A stretch of 11,993 nucleotides of DNA from an uncultured Eubacteriales bacterium. Its GTDB lineage: Bacteria; Bacillota_A; Clostridia; Oscillospirales; Oscillospiraceae. Positions within the stretch are counted from its first letter, which is position 1; each line of letters opens with the position of its first letter. Positions 1-6,673 of the stretch are shown here, piece by piece. Both the position numbers and the translations under genes were made by a program. The stretch lies in assembly GCA_949739085.1 (NCBI GenBank), contig CATIYU010000266.1, forward strand, positions 1 to 11,993. Reading direction: 5' to 3'. The notes under the pieces are model-generated. The model was given only the letters and a program-made list of their open reading frames with translations, was not told where the DNA came from and did no database searches.

Positions 1-38
1 CTTTTGACGAAGAAATAACCTTTTTACCCTTCTTCACA

Positions 39-44
39 TACAAT
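39..44 (+). promoter_or_regulatory. Possible -10 element upstream of the ferritin-like gene
   Basis: TACAAT matches five of six bases of the bacterial -10 consensus and lies 24 bases before the first start codon. No good -35 sits 16-18 bases upstream. A TTGACG at 4-9 is too far away (29-base spacer). The window starts only 38 bases upstream, so the promoter may be incomplete here or the gene may be read from an upstream promoter. Confidence 0.25.
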
Positions 45-68
45 GGCCTAGTAAAGGAGGCTGTTGCT

Positions 69-710
69 ATGGAAAACACCATCACCGGCGGAAGCCAGAA
101 CCTGTCCGCCGCCTATGACTACCGGGTATACGACCGCGTTTGGCAGCGGGTGTCCCCGGAGCTGAATCCCTACCCGGATTCCCCCGGCGCGGAGGCCCCC
201 GCGCCGGTACCGGTTCCCGCCGTACCCGCGCCCGCCCAGGAGGGCGGCGGAGAGGCCACCCTGCCGGGGGCGGAGCGGAATCCCTGCTGCATGGGCACTG
301 AGGCACAGGAGTCCCTAGAGGTGCTGGAGGGGTTCCTGGAGGAGGAGCTGGCGGAGGCCCGCTGCTGCCGGGCCATGGCCTGCCGGTTCCGGAACCAGGG
401 GGCGGTGCGTCTGCTGCGGCGTCTGGCGGCAGAGAAGGCGGCGGCGGCCCGGGAGTTGGCCAGCGCCTACTATCTCACCACCGGTTCCTGCTACGCTCCT
501 GCCATAACAGTGGAGCACATGCAGTGGGCGGGCCTGGCGGAGGCCCTGCGGAGCTGCTATCATCAGGAGGCCTGCAACGGCCTCAACTACCAGCGGGCGG
601 CGGACGAGACACTGGACCCCTGTCTGCAAAAGTTGTTCCGGCGGCTGGGGGAGCAGTCCTACCGCCGGGCGGAGGAGATCATGGCTTTGCTGGGAAAGCT
701 CCTCTGCTAA
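69..710 (+). CDS. Cysteine-rich ferritin-like domain protein, function unknown
   Basis: A 213-residue, probably cytoplasmic protein with no signal peptide or membrane segment. The start is supported by AAAGGAGG at 53-60. Residues 1-35 form an aromatic-rich head, 36-60 a Pro/Ala linker, and about 78-213 a set of amphipathic helices resembling a ferritin-like four-helix bundle, with acidic and Tyr positions such as EEELAEA, YHQEACNGLNY and EQSYRRAEEI. Ferritin-like proteins usually bind a di-iron or di-manganese centre through Glu and ExxH motifs. I see no clean ExxH: the second helix reads EKAA and the last EQSY, so metal binding may be lost or altered. There are ten cysteines (73, 74, 99, 100, 105, 141, 163, 169, 185, 213), many for a cytoplasmic protein this size. 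It stands apart from the WYL gene by a structured spacer. The fold call comes from helix pattern only, and the role is unknown. Confidence 0.6.
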   Translation: MENTITGGSQNLSAAYDYRVYDRVWQRVSPELNPYPDSPGAEAPAPVPVPAVPAPAQEGGGEATLPGAERNPCCMGTEAQESLEVLEGFLEEELAEARCCRAMACRFRNQGAVRLLRRLAAEKAAAARELASAYYLTTGSCYAPAITVEHMQWAGLAEALRSCYHQEACNGLNYQRAADETLDPCLQKLFRRLGEQSYRRAEEIMALLGKLLC

Positions 711-717
711 TAGAATA

Positions 718-752
718 CATACCAGGGGGTGGCGGGTCCATCCCCTGGTATG
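718..752 (+). repeat. Perfect inverted repeat (hairpin) after the ferritin-like gene
   Basis: CATACCAGGGG at 718-728 pairs perfectly with CCCCTGGTATG at 742-752. One G-T wobble (729/741) could extend it, leaving an 11-base loop. It starts 7 bases after the stop codon. No T run follows, so it is not a canonical intrinsic terminator. It could be an mRNA 3' stabiliser, part of an attenuator, or an operator for the regulator encoded next. Confidence 0.6.
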
Positions 753-763
753 CGCAGTCTTCC

Positions 764-791
764 ACCAGGCCCGCCGGGGGACAAGCCTGGT
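764..791 (+). repeat. Second inverted repeat in the spacer before the WYL gene
   Basis: ACCAGGC at 764-770 pairs perfectly with GCCTGGT at 785-791 across a 14-base loop, 18 bases before the AAAGGAGG ribosome site of the WYL gene. Its core ACCAGG/CCTGGT is the same as in the larger hairpin at 718-752, so arms from the two hairpins could pair with each other. Confidence 0.5.
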
Positions 792-822
792 TTGCGGCAG
801 GTTTCATGAAAGGAGGCCCTCT

Positions 823-1815
823 ATGGCCCATACAAAACAGAAGCTTCTGTACTTAGCGAAGCTCTTTCAGGAGGAGACCGACGAGGAGCACGCTGTTACA
901 GTGAAGGATATGATCCGCTATCTGAAAAAAAACGGCCTCCACGCCGAGCGCAAGGCGATCTACGAGGACCTGGAACTACTCAGGGAGTTTGGAATGGATA
1001 TCGTCCACTTTAAAACCAAAACCCACAATTACTACCTGGGCCAGCGGGACTTTGAGCTGCCGGAGCTGACGCTGCTCATCGACGTAGTGCAGGCGTCCCC
1101 CTTCCTGACGGCAAAAAAGAGCATAGCCCTTATCCACAAGCTGGGGCGTCTGGCCAGCACCGCCCAGGCCGGACGGCTGCGCCGCCAGGTCTACGTCCTA
1201 GACCGGGTGAAGACCCAGAACGAGCAGCTCTACTATAATATAGACGGCATCCACCAGGCGCTTAATGAAAACCGTCTGGTCCGGTTCCGTTACTTCGACT
1301 GGACCGCCGGTGGGGAGCGCCGCTACCGCCGGGACGGAGCCTCTTACACTGAGTGCCCGGCGGCGCTGTGCGTGGACCGGAACTACTACCTCATTGCCTA
1401 CCGTCCCCGAGAGGGCAAGTTCGTCCACTTCCGGGCGGACCGCATCAGCGATTTGCAGGTGACGGACCTGGAACGGCCCCCGCTGCCGGAGGACTTCGAC
1501 CCGGCCCGGTATGTGCGCACCATCTTCGATATGCACTCCGGAGACACCCAGCTGGTCAAGCTGCGCCTGGCGGGGCACCTGATGAATGTGGCCATGGACC
1601 GCTTTGGCCGGGAGGCCGTCTACCGGGAGGAGCCCGGCGGCACAGTGACTGTCACGGCTCAGGTGGAGGTGAGCCCCACCTTTTTGAGCTGGGTGCTGTG
1701 CTTTGGCGGCGAGGCCGCCATTGTGAGCCCACCGTCCGCCCGGGACGCCCTGCAAAAGCTGGCCCGGAACGCCCTGGCCCGCTATGAGGAGCCGTGCCAA
1801 GAGCCGGAATCGTAA
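823..1815 (+). CDS. WYL-domain, helix-turn-helix transcription regulator (YafY/PafC type)
   Basis: A 330-residue DNA-binding regulator starting behind AAAGGAGG (809-816). Residues 1-75 form a winged helix-turn-helix, with a recognition-helix segment ERKAIYEDLELLREFG at 42-57 typical of this family. Residues about 138-215 are the WYL domain: the stretch YYLIAYR and the following KFVHFRADRIS match the conserved strand and Arg-rich ligand-sensing patch, with YYL (188-190) in place of WYL. Residues about 243-320 are the WCX C-terminal extension (VKLRLAGHLMNVAMDRFG). Such proteins sense small molecules or nucleic-acid ligands and activate or repress nearby genes. Targets cannot be read from sequence. 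The inverted repeats just upstream suggest possible autoregulation. The 141 bases to the helicase contain that gene's own promoter candidate, so co-transcription is uncertain. Confidence 0.88.
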   Translation: MAHTKQKLLYLAKLFQEETDEEHAVTVKDMIRYLKKNGLHAERKAIYEDLELLREFGMDIVHFKTKTHNYYLGQRDFELPELTLLIDVVQASPFLTAKKSIALIHKLGRLASTAQAGRLRRQVYVLDRVKTQNEQLYYNIDGIHQALNENRLVRFRYFDWTAGGERRYRRDGASYTECPAALCVDRNYYLIAYRPREGKFVHFRADRISDLQVTDLERPPLPEDFDPARYVRTIFDMHSGDTQLVKLRLAGHLMNVAMDRFGREAVYREEPGGTVTVTAQVEVSPTFLSWVLCFGGEAAIVSPPSARDALQKLARNALARYEEPCQEPES

Positions 1816-1853
1816 AAAAATGATGAATTTTCTGGAAAACACCTGCTATGGGC

Positions 1854-1882
1854 TTGCGGTCATATGGTTTTTGTGTTAGACT
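1854..1882 (+). promoter_or_regulatory. Candidate promoter for the helicase gene
   Basis: TTGCGG (1854-1859), a 17-base spacer and TAGACT (1877-1882) preceded by TG at 1874-1875, giving an extended -10. The -35 is weak (3/6) and the -10 moderate (4/6). A start near 1889 would give a leader of about 67 bases, holding a small hairpin at 1903-1926 (GT-GGGAA with TTCCCAC, one bulged A). A longer helicase reading frame opening at ATG 1848 would run through this promoter and has no ribosome site, another reason to place the start at 1956. Confidence 0.4.
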
Positions 1883-1955
1883 GCTTATCTGTGACAGAAT
1901 TGGTAGGGAAACATGCCGGTTCCCACAAATAACGGCAAAGCATGAGGATATCGCT

Positions 1956-3122
1956 ATGGAAATTACACGAGGCGTTGGGTTTGGCACCCTGGGGCTGTCC
2001 CCGGAGATCATGCGCGCGCTGGAAAAAAAGGGCTATGAGACATCCACGCCCATTCAGGCGGGCTGCATCCCGCCCATGCTGGAGTGGCGGGACGTGACCG
2101 CCAAGGCCCCTACAGGCACCGGGAAGACCTTCGCCTTCGGCATCCCGATGATTGAGCACATTGATATGGATTCAGACCAGGTCCAGGCGGTGGTGCTGGC
2201 CCCCACCCGGGAGCTGGCCCTGCAAATTACGGCGGAGATGCGGGAGCTGGCCCAGTTCAAGCCCGGCGTCCGCATGGTCTGCCTCTACGGCGGCCAGCCC
2301 ATCGGCAAGCAGATCGACGCGCTGAAAAAGCGCCCCCAAATTGTGGTGGCAACTCCTGGCCGCCTTCAGGACCACATGAAGCGGCGGACCGTGCGCATTG
2401 ACAAGGTGCAGACCGCTGTGCTGGACGAGGCGGACCGGATGCTGGACATGGGCTTCATTCACGATGTGACCAAGCTCCTGGACCAGATGAAGGCCCGGAA
2501 AAATTTGGGCCTCTTCTCCGCGACCATCAGCCGGGAGGGGATGGATATCGCCTGGGTCTATCAGAGGGATCCGGTGGAGGTCACCGTCCGGGCGGAGGAG
2601 GAGAACAAGCCCGACATCCTCCAATACCGCCTGGAGCTGACCGCGCAGGACAAGGTGGACGCTGTGGAACAGATTCTGGTCCAGGAGCAGCTGGATCGGG
2701 TCATGGTGTTCTGTAACACTAAGGGCAACGCGGAGCGGGCGGCCAAGCTGCTGCAAATGCGGGGCGTGGACGCCCAGTGCATCCACGGCGACATTCCCCA
2801 GGACAAGCGGGAGAAGGTGATGGCCAAATTCCGGAGGGGAGAGCTGCGGGTGTTCGTGGCCACTGATGTGGCCGCCCGGGGCATTGATGTGGACGACGTG
2901 GACGCAGTGATTAATTTCGACGTGCCCGACGAGAACGAGTACTACGTCCACCGCATCGGTCGCACGGGCCGGGCCAGGCGGCGGGGCAAGGCGTACACCT
3001 TCGTCACCGACTATCCAAGTATGGTCCGGCTGGGCAACATTGCCAAACACACTAAAAACGACATCCTTCCCGTGCGCTTCGGGGAGGACGGACAGCTTGT
3101 CCCGGCTGGGGACAAGCCGTAA
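1956..3122 (+). CDS. DEAD-box ATP-dependent RNA helicase
   Basis: A 388-residue cytoplasmic RNA helicase that uses ATP to unwind short RNA duplexes, in ribosome assembly, RNA decay or cold adaptation. All core motifs are present: a Q-motif region ending TSTPIQ (Q34), motif I APTGTGKT (51-58), PTRELALQ (83-90), TPGR (133-136), DEAD (157-160), SAT (188-190), VMVFCNTK (249-256), ATDVAARGID (302-311) and HRIGRTGR (332-339). The protein stops about 50 residues after the last motif, so it is a compact two-RecA-domain form without the basic or RNA-binding tail of CshA or DbpA. ATG 1956 is chosen because GAGG (1944-1947) precedes it by 8 bases and the Q-motif begins soon after. An upstream in-frame ATG at 1848 would add 36 unrelated residues without a ribosome site. 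The binding protein gene follows after 12 bases, so the two are probably co-transcribed. Confidence 0.93.
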   Translation: MEITRGVGFGTLGLSPEIMRALEKKGYETSTPIQAGCIPPMLEWRDVTAKAPTGTGKTFAFGIPMIEHIDMDSDQVQAVVLAPTRELALQITAEMRELAQFKPGVRMVCLYGGQPIGKQIDALKKRPQIVVATPGRLQDHMKRRTVRIDKVQTAVLDEADRMLDMGFIHDVTKLLDQMKARKNLGLFSATISREGMDIAWVYQRDPVEVTVRAEEENKPDILQYRLELTAQDKVDAVEQILVQEQLDRVMVFCNTKGNAERAAKLLQMRGVDAQCIHGDIPQDKREKVMAKFRRGELRVFVATDVAARGIDVDDVDAVINFDVPDENEYYVHRIGRTGRARRRGKAYTFVTDYPSMVRLGNIAKHTKNDILPVRFGEDGQLVPAGDKP

Positions 3123-3134
3123 CCGGAGAGAACT

Positions 3135-4889
3135 ATGTGCAAGAGATATAAACGCCTGTTGGCGCTGTTGCTGGCCCTCCTGCTGACTGCCTGCGGCGCA
3201 CAGGACGGTGAGCTGCCGCCCAGCAGCGGGGAGGAGGCCGTGCCCCTCAGCCTAACGGTCAGCCTGCCCCAGCTTCCGGACACCCTGGACCCCGCCGCAT
3301 CCCAGGGAGGGGAGACGGCCCTCTACCACCTCTACGAGAATCTGCTGCGCTGGGAGGACGGCGGAGACGGCTGGGCTGCGCTGGCCTGCGGTCAGGCGGA
3401 GAGCTATCAGGTGGAGACGGATTACGCTGGAAACGCCACCTACACCTTTACTTTGCGGGAGGATGCCAAGTGGTCCGACGGACGGGCTGTAACGGCGGCG
3501 GACTTTGTGGGGGCCTGGCGGCGTCTGGCGGACCCGGCCAACGGTCTGCCTCATCGGGAGTTGCTCTCGGCTGTCTCCGGTTACGGCCAAGTGCAGGAGA
3601 CCGGAGACGCATCCCTGCTGGCAGTTTCTGCCCCCAATCCCCGGACCTTTGTGGTCACCCTGGAGGGGAGCTGCGCCTGGTTCCTGGCGGAGGTGTGCGC
3701 TGGAGCGTACACCATGCCTGCCGCCGCGGGTGCGGACGGCGCTGTGACCAACGGCGCTTACACGGCTGCCCAGTTTGATTCCCAGCAGCTGGTGCTGGAG
3801 CGGAGCGAGAGCTATTATGGAGCGGCGGAGGTGGGGCCAGAGGCTATCCGGTTTGTGCCCGGCTCCGAGACGGATTACGCCCAATTTCAGGCTGGAGAGC
3901 TGGATCTCATCACCCGATTGCCTAGCGAGGCGTTCCAGAACCTGCCGGATGGATGGATACCGGAGCCGGAGACGTCTCTGGCCGCCGTGGCTTTCAATAC
4001 ACGGCAGGCTCCCTTTGACGACCCGCAGGTCCGGCTGGCCTTCCGGCTGGCGGTGAATTCCCAGGCTGTGGCGGAGGCGGTGGATATTCCAACGGTCCGG
4101 CCCGCTCCCGGGGTGATGCCCTATGGCGTCTTTGACTACGGGGACCGGTCTACCCCGGTGGAGCCGGACGCCCTGCCGGACCAGATGGAGTCCAGCGCGG
4201 TCTACTGGGACTTTCGTACCCACAGCCTGGAGAAGGTGACTGTACCTGTGGAGAGCGACTACCTGGAGGACAGCCAGAGGGCTCGGGAACTGCTGGTTCA
4301 GGCGGGCTACCCTGGCGGAGAAGGATTCCCGGCAGTGGAGTACATCTACATGGCCTCCGATGAGGCGCAGGCCGCTGCCAGCGCCCTCCAGACCATATGG
4401 CAGCGGGAGCTGGGGATATCAGTGACCCTGCGGGCGGTGACAGAGGAGACGTATTGGGACCTGCTGGCCCCTCCGGTGGAGACCGGAGAGGAGGAATCCG
4501 AAGAGAAGCAGGGATCCGGCGGCGGGGAAGAGGGCGAAGAGGCGTCCGGCGAACCGGAGGAGACCTTCGCCATGGCTGCTATGGAGATCGCTTCAACGGT
4601 CAGCGATGCGGGAGTTCTCTTGAGCCGCTGGCACAGCGCCAGTCCAGACAACCTCTCCGGCTACCGCAGCGACGCCTTTGACATCCTGCTGGAGGCGGCC
4701 CGCGCCGCTGTCTCCCCGGAGGTCCGGGATGCCTACCTCCACGACGCGGAGGCCATTCTCCTAGAGGAGGCCCCGGTTATTCCCCTCTACTGCCGGGGAG
4801 GCGCATACCTGCTGGCGGAACCGCTGGCAGGGCTGTACCGGGGGCCTGACGGCGTGTACTTCCTCTGCGGCGTGGAAGCTCGTTCCTAA
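3135..4889 (+). CDS. ABC transporter solute-binding lipoprotein, family 5 (peptide/OppA-like)
   Basis: A 584-residue extracytoplasmic lipoprotein. The signal peptide has basic residues, a Leu/Ala core and lipobox LTAC, with lipidated Cys20. The start is set by GGAGAG (3125-3130). Family 5 signatures follow: PDTLDPAAS near the mature N-terminus, a YENLLRW segment, YTFTLREDAKWSDGRAVTAADFVGAW, and DDPQVRLAFRLAVN. Relatives bind oligopeptides, or sometimes nickel, haem or sugars, and deliver them to a two-permease, two-ATPase importer. None of those partners is encoded nearby, so this looks like an orphan that serves a transporter encoded elsewhere. An acidic, Gly/Ser/Glu-rich insertion occupies residues 449-476, just before the strand beginning TFAMAAMEIAS, where relatives usually have a short loop. 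It follows the helicase closely and ends at a bidirectional terminator. The substrate is unknown; peptide is a family default. Confidence 0.87.
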   Translation: MCKRYKRLLALLLALLLTACGAQDGELPPSSGEEAVPLSLTVSLPQLPDTLDPAASQGGETALYHLYENLLRWEDGGDGWAALACGQAESYQVETDYAGNATYTFTLREDAKWSDGRAVTAADFVGAWRRLADPANGLPHRELLSAVSGYGQVQETGDASLLAVSAPNPRTFVVTLEGSCAWFLAEVCAGAYTMPAAAGADGAVTNGAYTAAQFDSQQLVLERSESYYGAAEVGPEAIRFVPGSETDYAQFQAGELDLITRLPSEAFQNLPDGWIPEPETSLAAVAFNTRQAPFDDPQVRLAFRLAVNSQAVAEAVDIPTVRPAPGVMPYGVFDYGDRSTPVEPDALPDQMESSAVYWDFRTHSLEKVTVPVESDYLEDSQRARELLVQAGYPGGEGFPAVEYIYMASDEAQAAASALQTIWQRELGISVTLRAVTEETYWDLLAPPVETGEEESEEKQGSGGGEEGEEASGEPEETFAMAAMEIASTVSDAGVLLSRWHSASPDNLSGYRSDAFDILLEAARAAVSPEVRDAYLHDAEAILLEEAPVIPLYCRGGAYLLAEPLAGLYRGPDGVYFLCGVEARS

Positions 4890-4898
4890 GTAAAAAAG

Positions 4899-4942
4899 AA
4901 CCAGCGGCGGTCCCGAAAAGGGGACTTGCCGCCGGTTTTTTT
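4899..4942 (+). terminator. Bidirectional intrinsic terminator between convergent genes
   Basis: An imperfect stem (ACC, GCGGC and GTCCC segments on the left; GGGAC, GCCGC and GGT on the right, with one A-C mismatch and a small internal bulge) encloses a GAAAA-type loop and is followed by seven T residues (4936-4942). On the left the stem is preceded by AAAAAA (4892-4897), which gives a T run on the minus strand. It can therefore end both the rightward binding protein transcript (stop at 4889) and the leftward hslO-DUF2284 transcript (stop at 4947). Confidence 0.85.
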
Positions 4943-4946
4943 GCGT

Positions 4947-5480
4947 CTACTGGTACAATAGCAGGCTGAACCAAGTTACGATGTTTCCGCCCGCCTGGAA
5001 GCCGATGCCGTAACGCTCCGCCGTCTCCGTGATAAGGATGCCATGGCTCTCCAAACAGGGGAACATCCGCTCCGGGAACCGGCAGGGCCCATGGGGGTAG
5101 GTGCACTCCTCACAGAGGGCGCAGGACTCAGTGGAGAGAACATAGGTCTCCGCCCCCTGCTGCCGGAGGAGACTGTTCACCTGGCGGGTGACCTCCTCGT
5201 GGGGGGCCCGGGTGGAGAGGGTCTCCGGGATGTCCGCGATGTCGGAGACTTCCGCCATGGTGGTGATGAGCAGGGCATGGGGGTAGCGCAGGCACCGCTC
5301 CCGGCAGGCATCCACAGTCCCCACCCCCGGCGGACAGGCCCAGCTTTTGCCGTACTGGGGACACTCGCTCTCGCAGACCTGGCGGACCCGGTGGGTGAAG
5401 ACCAGCTCCGAGGTCTCAAAAAATTCGTATTGCACAATGGGCAGCTGGGCCAGCTGGCCCTCCAGCAGCTTCCGGTCCAT
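4947..5480 (-). CDS. DUF2284 cysteine-rich, predicted metal-binding protein
   Basis: A 177-residue cytoplasmic protein resembling DUF2284 proteins, which are predicted to bind metal and have no settled reaction. Typical stretches are CESECPQYGKSWACPPG (36-52), DACRERC (58-63) and CALCEECTYPHGPCRFPE (120-137), then a conserved tail with MFPCLESHGI and a hydrophobic C-terminus. Ten cysteines (36, 40, 49, 59, 63, 120, 123, 126, 133, 142) suggest iron-sulfur clusters or zinc, an inference from spacing. The start at 5480 is set by AAGGAGG (plus-strand 5488-5494), 7 bases away. A longer frame reaching 5639 would overlap hslO by more than 100 bases and is rejected. It lies 44 bases downstream of hslO on the same strand, without a terminator between, so the two are probably co-transcribed. 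Confidence 0.85.
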   Translation of the reverse strand: MDRKLLEGQLAQLPIVQYEFFETSELVFTHRVRQVCESECPQYGKSWACPPGVGTVDACRERCLRYPHALLITTMAEVSDIADIPETLSTRAPHEEVTRQVNSLLRQQGAETYVLSTESCALCEECTYPHGPCRFPERMFPCLESHGILITETAERYGIGFQAGGNIVTWFSLLLYQ

Positions 5481-5487
5481 AGCGAAA

Positions 5488-5494
5488 CCTCCTT
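5488..5494 (-). promoter_or_regulatory. Ribosome-binding site that fixes the DUF2284 start
   Basis: On the minus strand this reads AAGGAGG, with 7 bases to the ATG at 5480. It is the reason for preferring the 177-residue protein over the longer open frame that runs into hslO. Confidence 0.8.
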
Positions 5495-5524
5495 TTTCAA
5501 TTTGCGGCGCGCTATCCCAAGGCC

Positions 5525-6433
5525 CTACGGGCGCGGGGAGCCGGACGCCTTCTGGGATTTCAGGCGCTGGATGAGCGCCTCCAGCTCGCTGGCGGAGTAG
5601 CGGTAAATCTTGTCGCAGAATTGACAGCCCAGCTCGCACCCGCCTTGCTGGGCCAGAAGGTCCTCAAGCTCCTCCACGCCCATGCTGATTAGGGCCCGCT
5701 CCACCCGGTCCCGGCTGCAATAGCATTGGTAACTGATAGGGCTGGTTTCCAGGATTTCTACATCGAAGCCGCTGAGGACCGTTTGCAGCAGAGCCGCCGG
5801 GTCCGGATTCTGCTCCAGGAGGGCGGTGACGGGTCCGGCGGCCAGCACGCCGCCCTCCAGCTGGGTGGCAACGTCCTCGTCCGCGCCGGGCAGGAGCTGG
5901 ACGATATACCCCCCGGCAGCCTTCACGCTCTGGTCCCGGTCCACCAACACGCCTAGGGCGCAGGCGGTGGGAATCTGCTCGCTCTCTACAAAGTAGGCGG
6001 CCAGGTCCTCCGCGATCTCGCCGCCCAAAAGACCCACGCTGCCGGTGTAGGGCTCCTTCATGCCCAGGTCCTTGATGACCGTCAGGGAACCGTTAGAACC
6101 CACAGCCCCGCCCACATCCAGCTTGCCGTCCGCCCGGAGGGGAAGGTCCACCTGTGGATTCTGGACGTATCCCCGGACACAGCCTGTGTGGCCGGAGACC
6201 GCCAGAAGGGTTCCCAGAGGGCCGCCCCCCTTGATTTGCAGTGTAAGGCTGGCATTCTCCTTCTTAAGAGCGTTGCCCATCATGGAGGCGGCGGCAAGGG
6301 TCCGGCCCAGAGCGGCGGTAGCGGTGGGGAGGGTTTTATGGATGTTTCTCGCCTGTTCGGTGAGGTCCCGTGTTGTAACGGCGACGGCTTTGATAGAGCC
6401 GCTGGCGGCGATGGCGCGCACTAGTTTGTCCAT
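5525..6433 (-). CDS. hslO: Hsp33 redox-regulated molecular chaperone
   Basis: A 302-residue cytoplasmic holdase. In Hsp33, four cysteines hold zinc when reduced. Oxidation releases zinc, forms disulfides, and unfolds a linker so the protein binds aggregation-prone clients. The N-terminal domain opening MDKLVRAIAASGSIKAVAV, the segments LTLQIKGGGPLGTLLA and VGGAVGSNGSLTVIKDLGMKEPYTGSV, and the length all fit the family. The redox switch is complete: CYC at 237-239 and CQFC at 270-273, plus an extra Cys266. The start at 6433 has AAAGGA (plus-strand 6444-6449) 10 bases upstream. It is first in a leftward two-gene unit with the DUF2284 gene and has its own promoter in the divergent spacer. In an anaerobe it fits protection during oxygen or hypochlorite stress. 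Confidence 0.96.
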   Translation of the reverse strand: MDKLVRAIAASGSIKAVAVTTRDLTEQARNIHKTLPTATAALGRTLAAASMMGNALKKENASLTLQIKGGGPLGTLLAVSGHTGCVRGYVQNPQVDLPLRADGKLDVGGAVGSNGSLTVIKDLGMKEPYTGSVGLLGGEIAEDLAAYFVESEQIPTACALGVLVDRDQSVKAAGGYIVQLLPGADEDVATQLEGGVLAAGPVTALLEQNPDPAALLQTVLSGFDVEILETSPISYQCYCSRDRVERALISMGVEELEDLLAQQGGCELGCQFCDKIYRYSASELEALIQRLKSQKASGSPRP

Positions 6434-6490
6434 TTTGACTGGTTCCTTTCTTGTGTTGCTCCTAACGGAATCCTTCTGTTTGCAGATAGT

Positions 6491-6518
6491 ATCATACCAT
6501 CTTCCCGGGCGGTGTCAA
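6491..6518 (-). promoter_or_regulatory. Promoter of hslO
   Basis: On the minus strand a perfect TTGACA -35 (plus-strand 6513-6518), a 16-base spacer and TATGAT -10 (plus-strand 6491-6496, five of six consensus bases). Predicted transcription start is near 6484, giving a leader of about 50 bases. It is a strong housekeeping-type promoter by sequence. I see no CtsR- or HrcA-like operator overlapping it. Confidence 0.75.
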
Positions 6519-6592
6519 GGGCTGGGAGGAAAAAGAGCCTGTATTGAAAAAAACAATAGATAAAATGGCGGCAGAGCGTTTCTTGATAATGG

Positions 6593-6621
6593 TTGACTTG
6601 CCATTCAGCCGATGGTAAGAT
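6593..6621 (+). promoter_or_regulatory. Promoter of the ABC importer operon, with flanking inverted repeat
   Basis: TTGACT (6593-6598), a 17-base spacer and TAAGAT (6616-6621) with TG at 6613-6614, giving an extended -10. The -35 is bracketed by AATGG (6588-6592) and CCATT (6601-6605), an inverted repeat with an 8-base centre that could be a repressor site. Upstream, TATTG-A7-CAATA (6542-6558) is another small symmetric AT-rich element. The leader can form TGCTG-GAAA-CAGCA (6632-6645), with AGGT/ACCT (6622-6625/6649-6652) pairing outside it. Confidence 0.65.
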
Positions 6622-6673
6622 AGGTCCCGTTTGCTGGAAACAGCATATACCTGTCAAAAAATAGGAGGACCCC

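Noticed and set aside
4..44. TTGACG and TACAAT as a full promoter for the first gene
   Set aside because: The 29-base spacer is too long for a sigma-A promoter, so only the -10-like part is listed, at low confidence.
1828..1839. Small palindrome TTTTC-TG-GAAAA after the WYL gene as terminator or operator
   Set aside because: The 5-bp AT-rich arms with a 2-base centre are too weak for a terminator, and such repeats are expected by chance.
1848..1955. N-terminal extension of the helicase from ATG 1848
   Set aside because: It has no ribosome site, the 36 added residues match nothing in the family, and the stretch contains a promoter-like sequence. ATG 1956 has GAGG at a proper distance.
2172..3050. 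Open frame of 292 codons on the minus strand
   Set aside because: It is antisense to the DEAD-box helicase, whose motifs are complete. The His/Val/Leu-rich translation looks like a shadow frame.
5481..5639. Longer DUF2284 start at 5639
   Set aside because: It would overlap hslO and ignore a strong AAGGAGG before the ATG at 5480.
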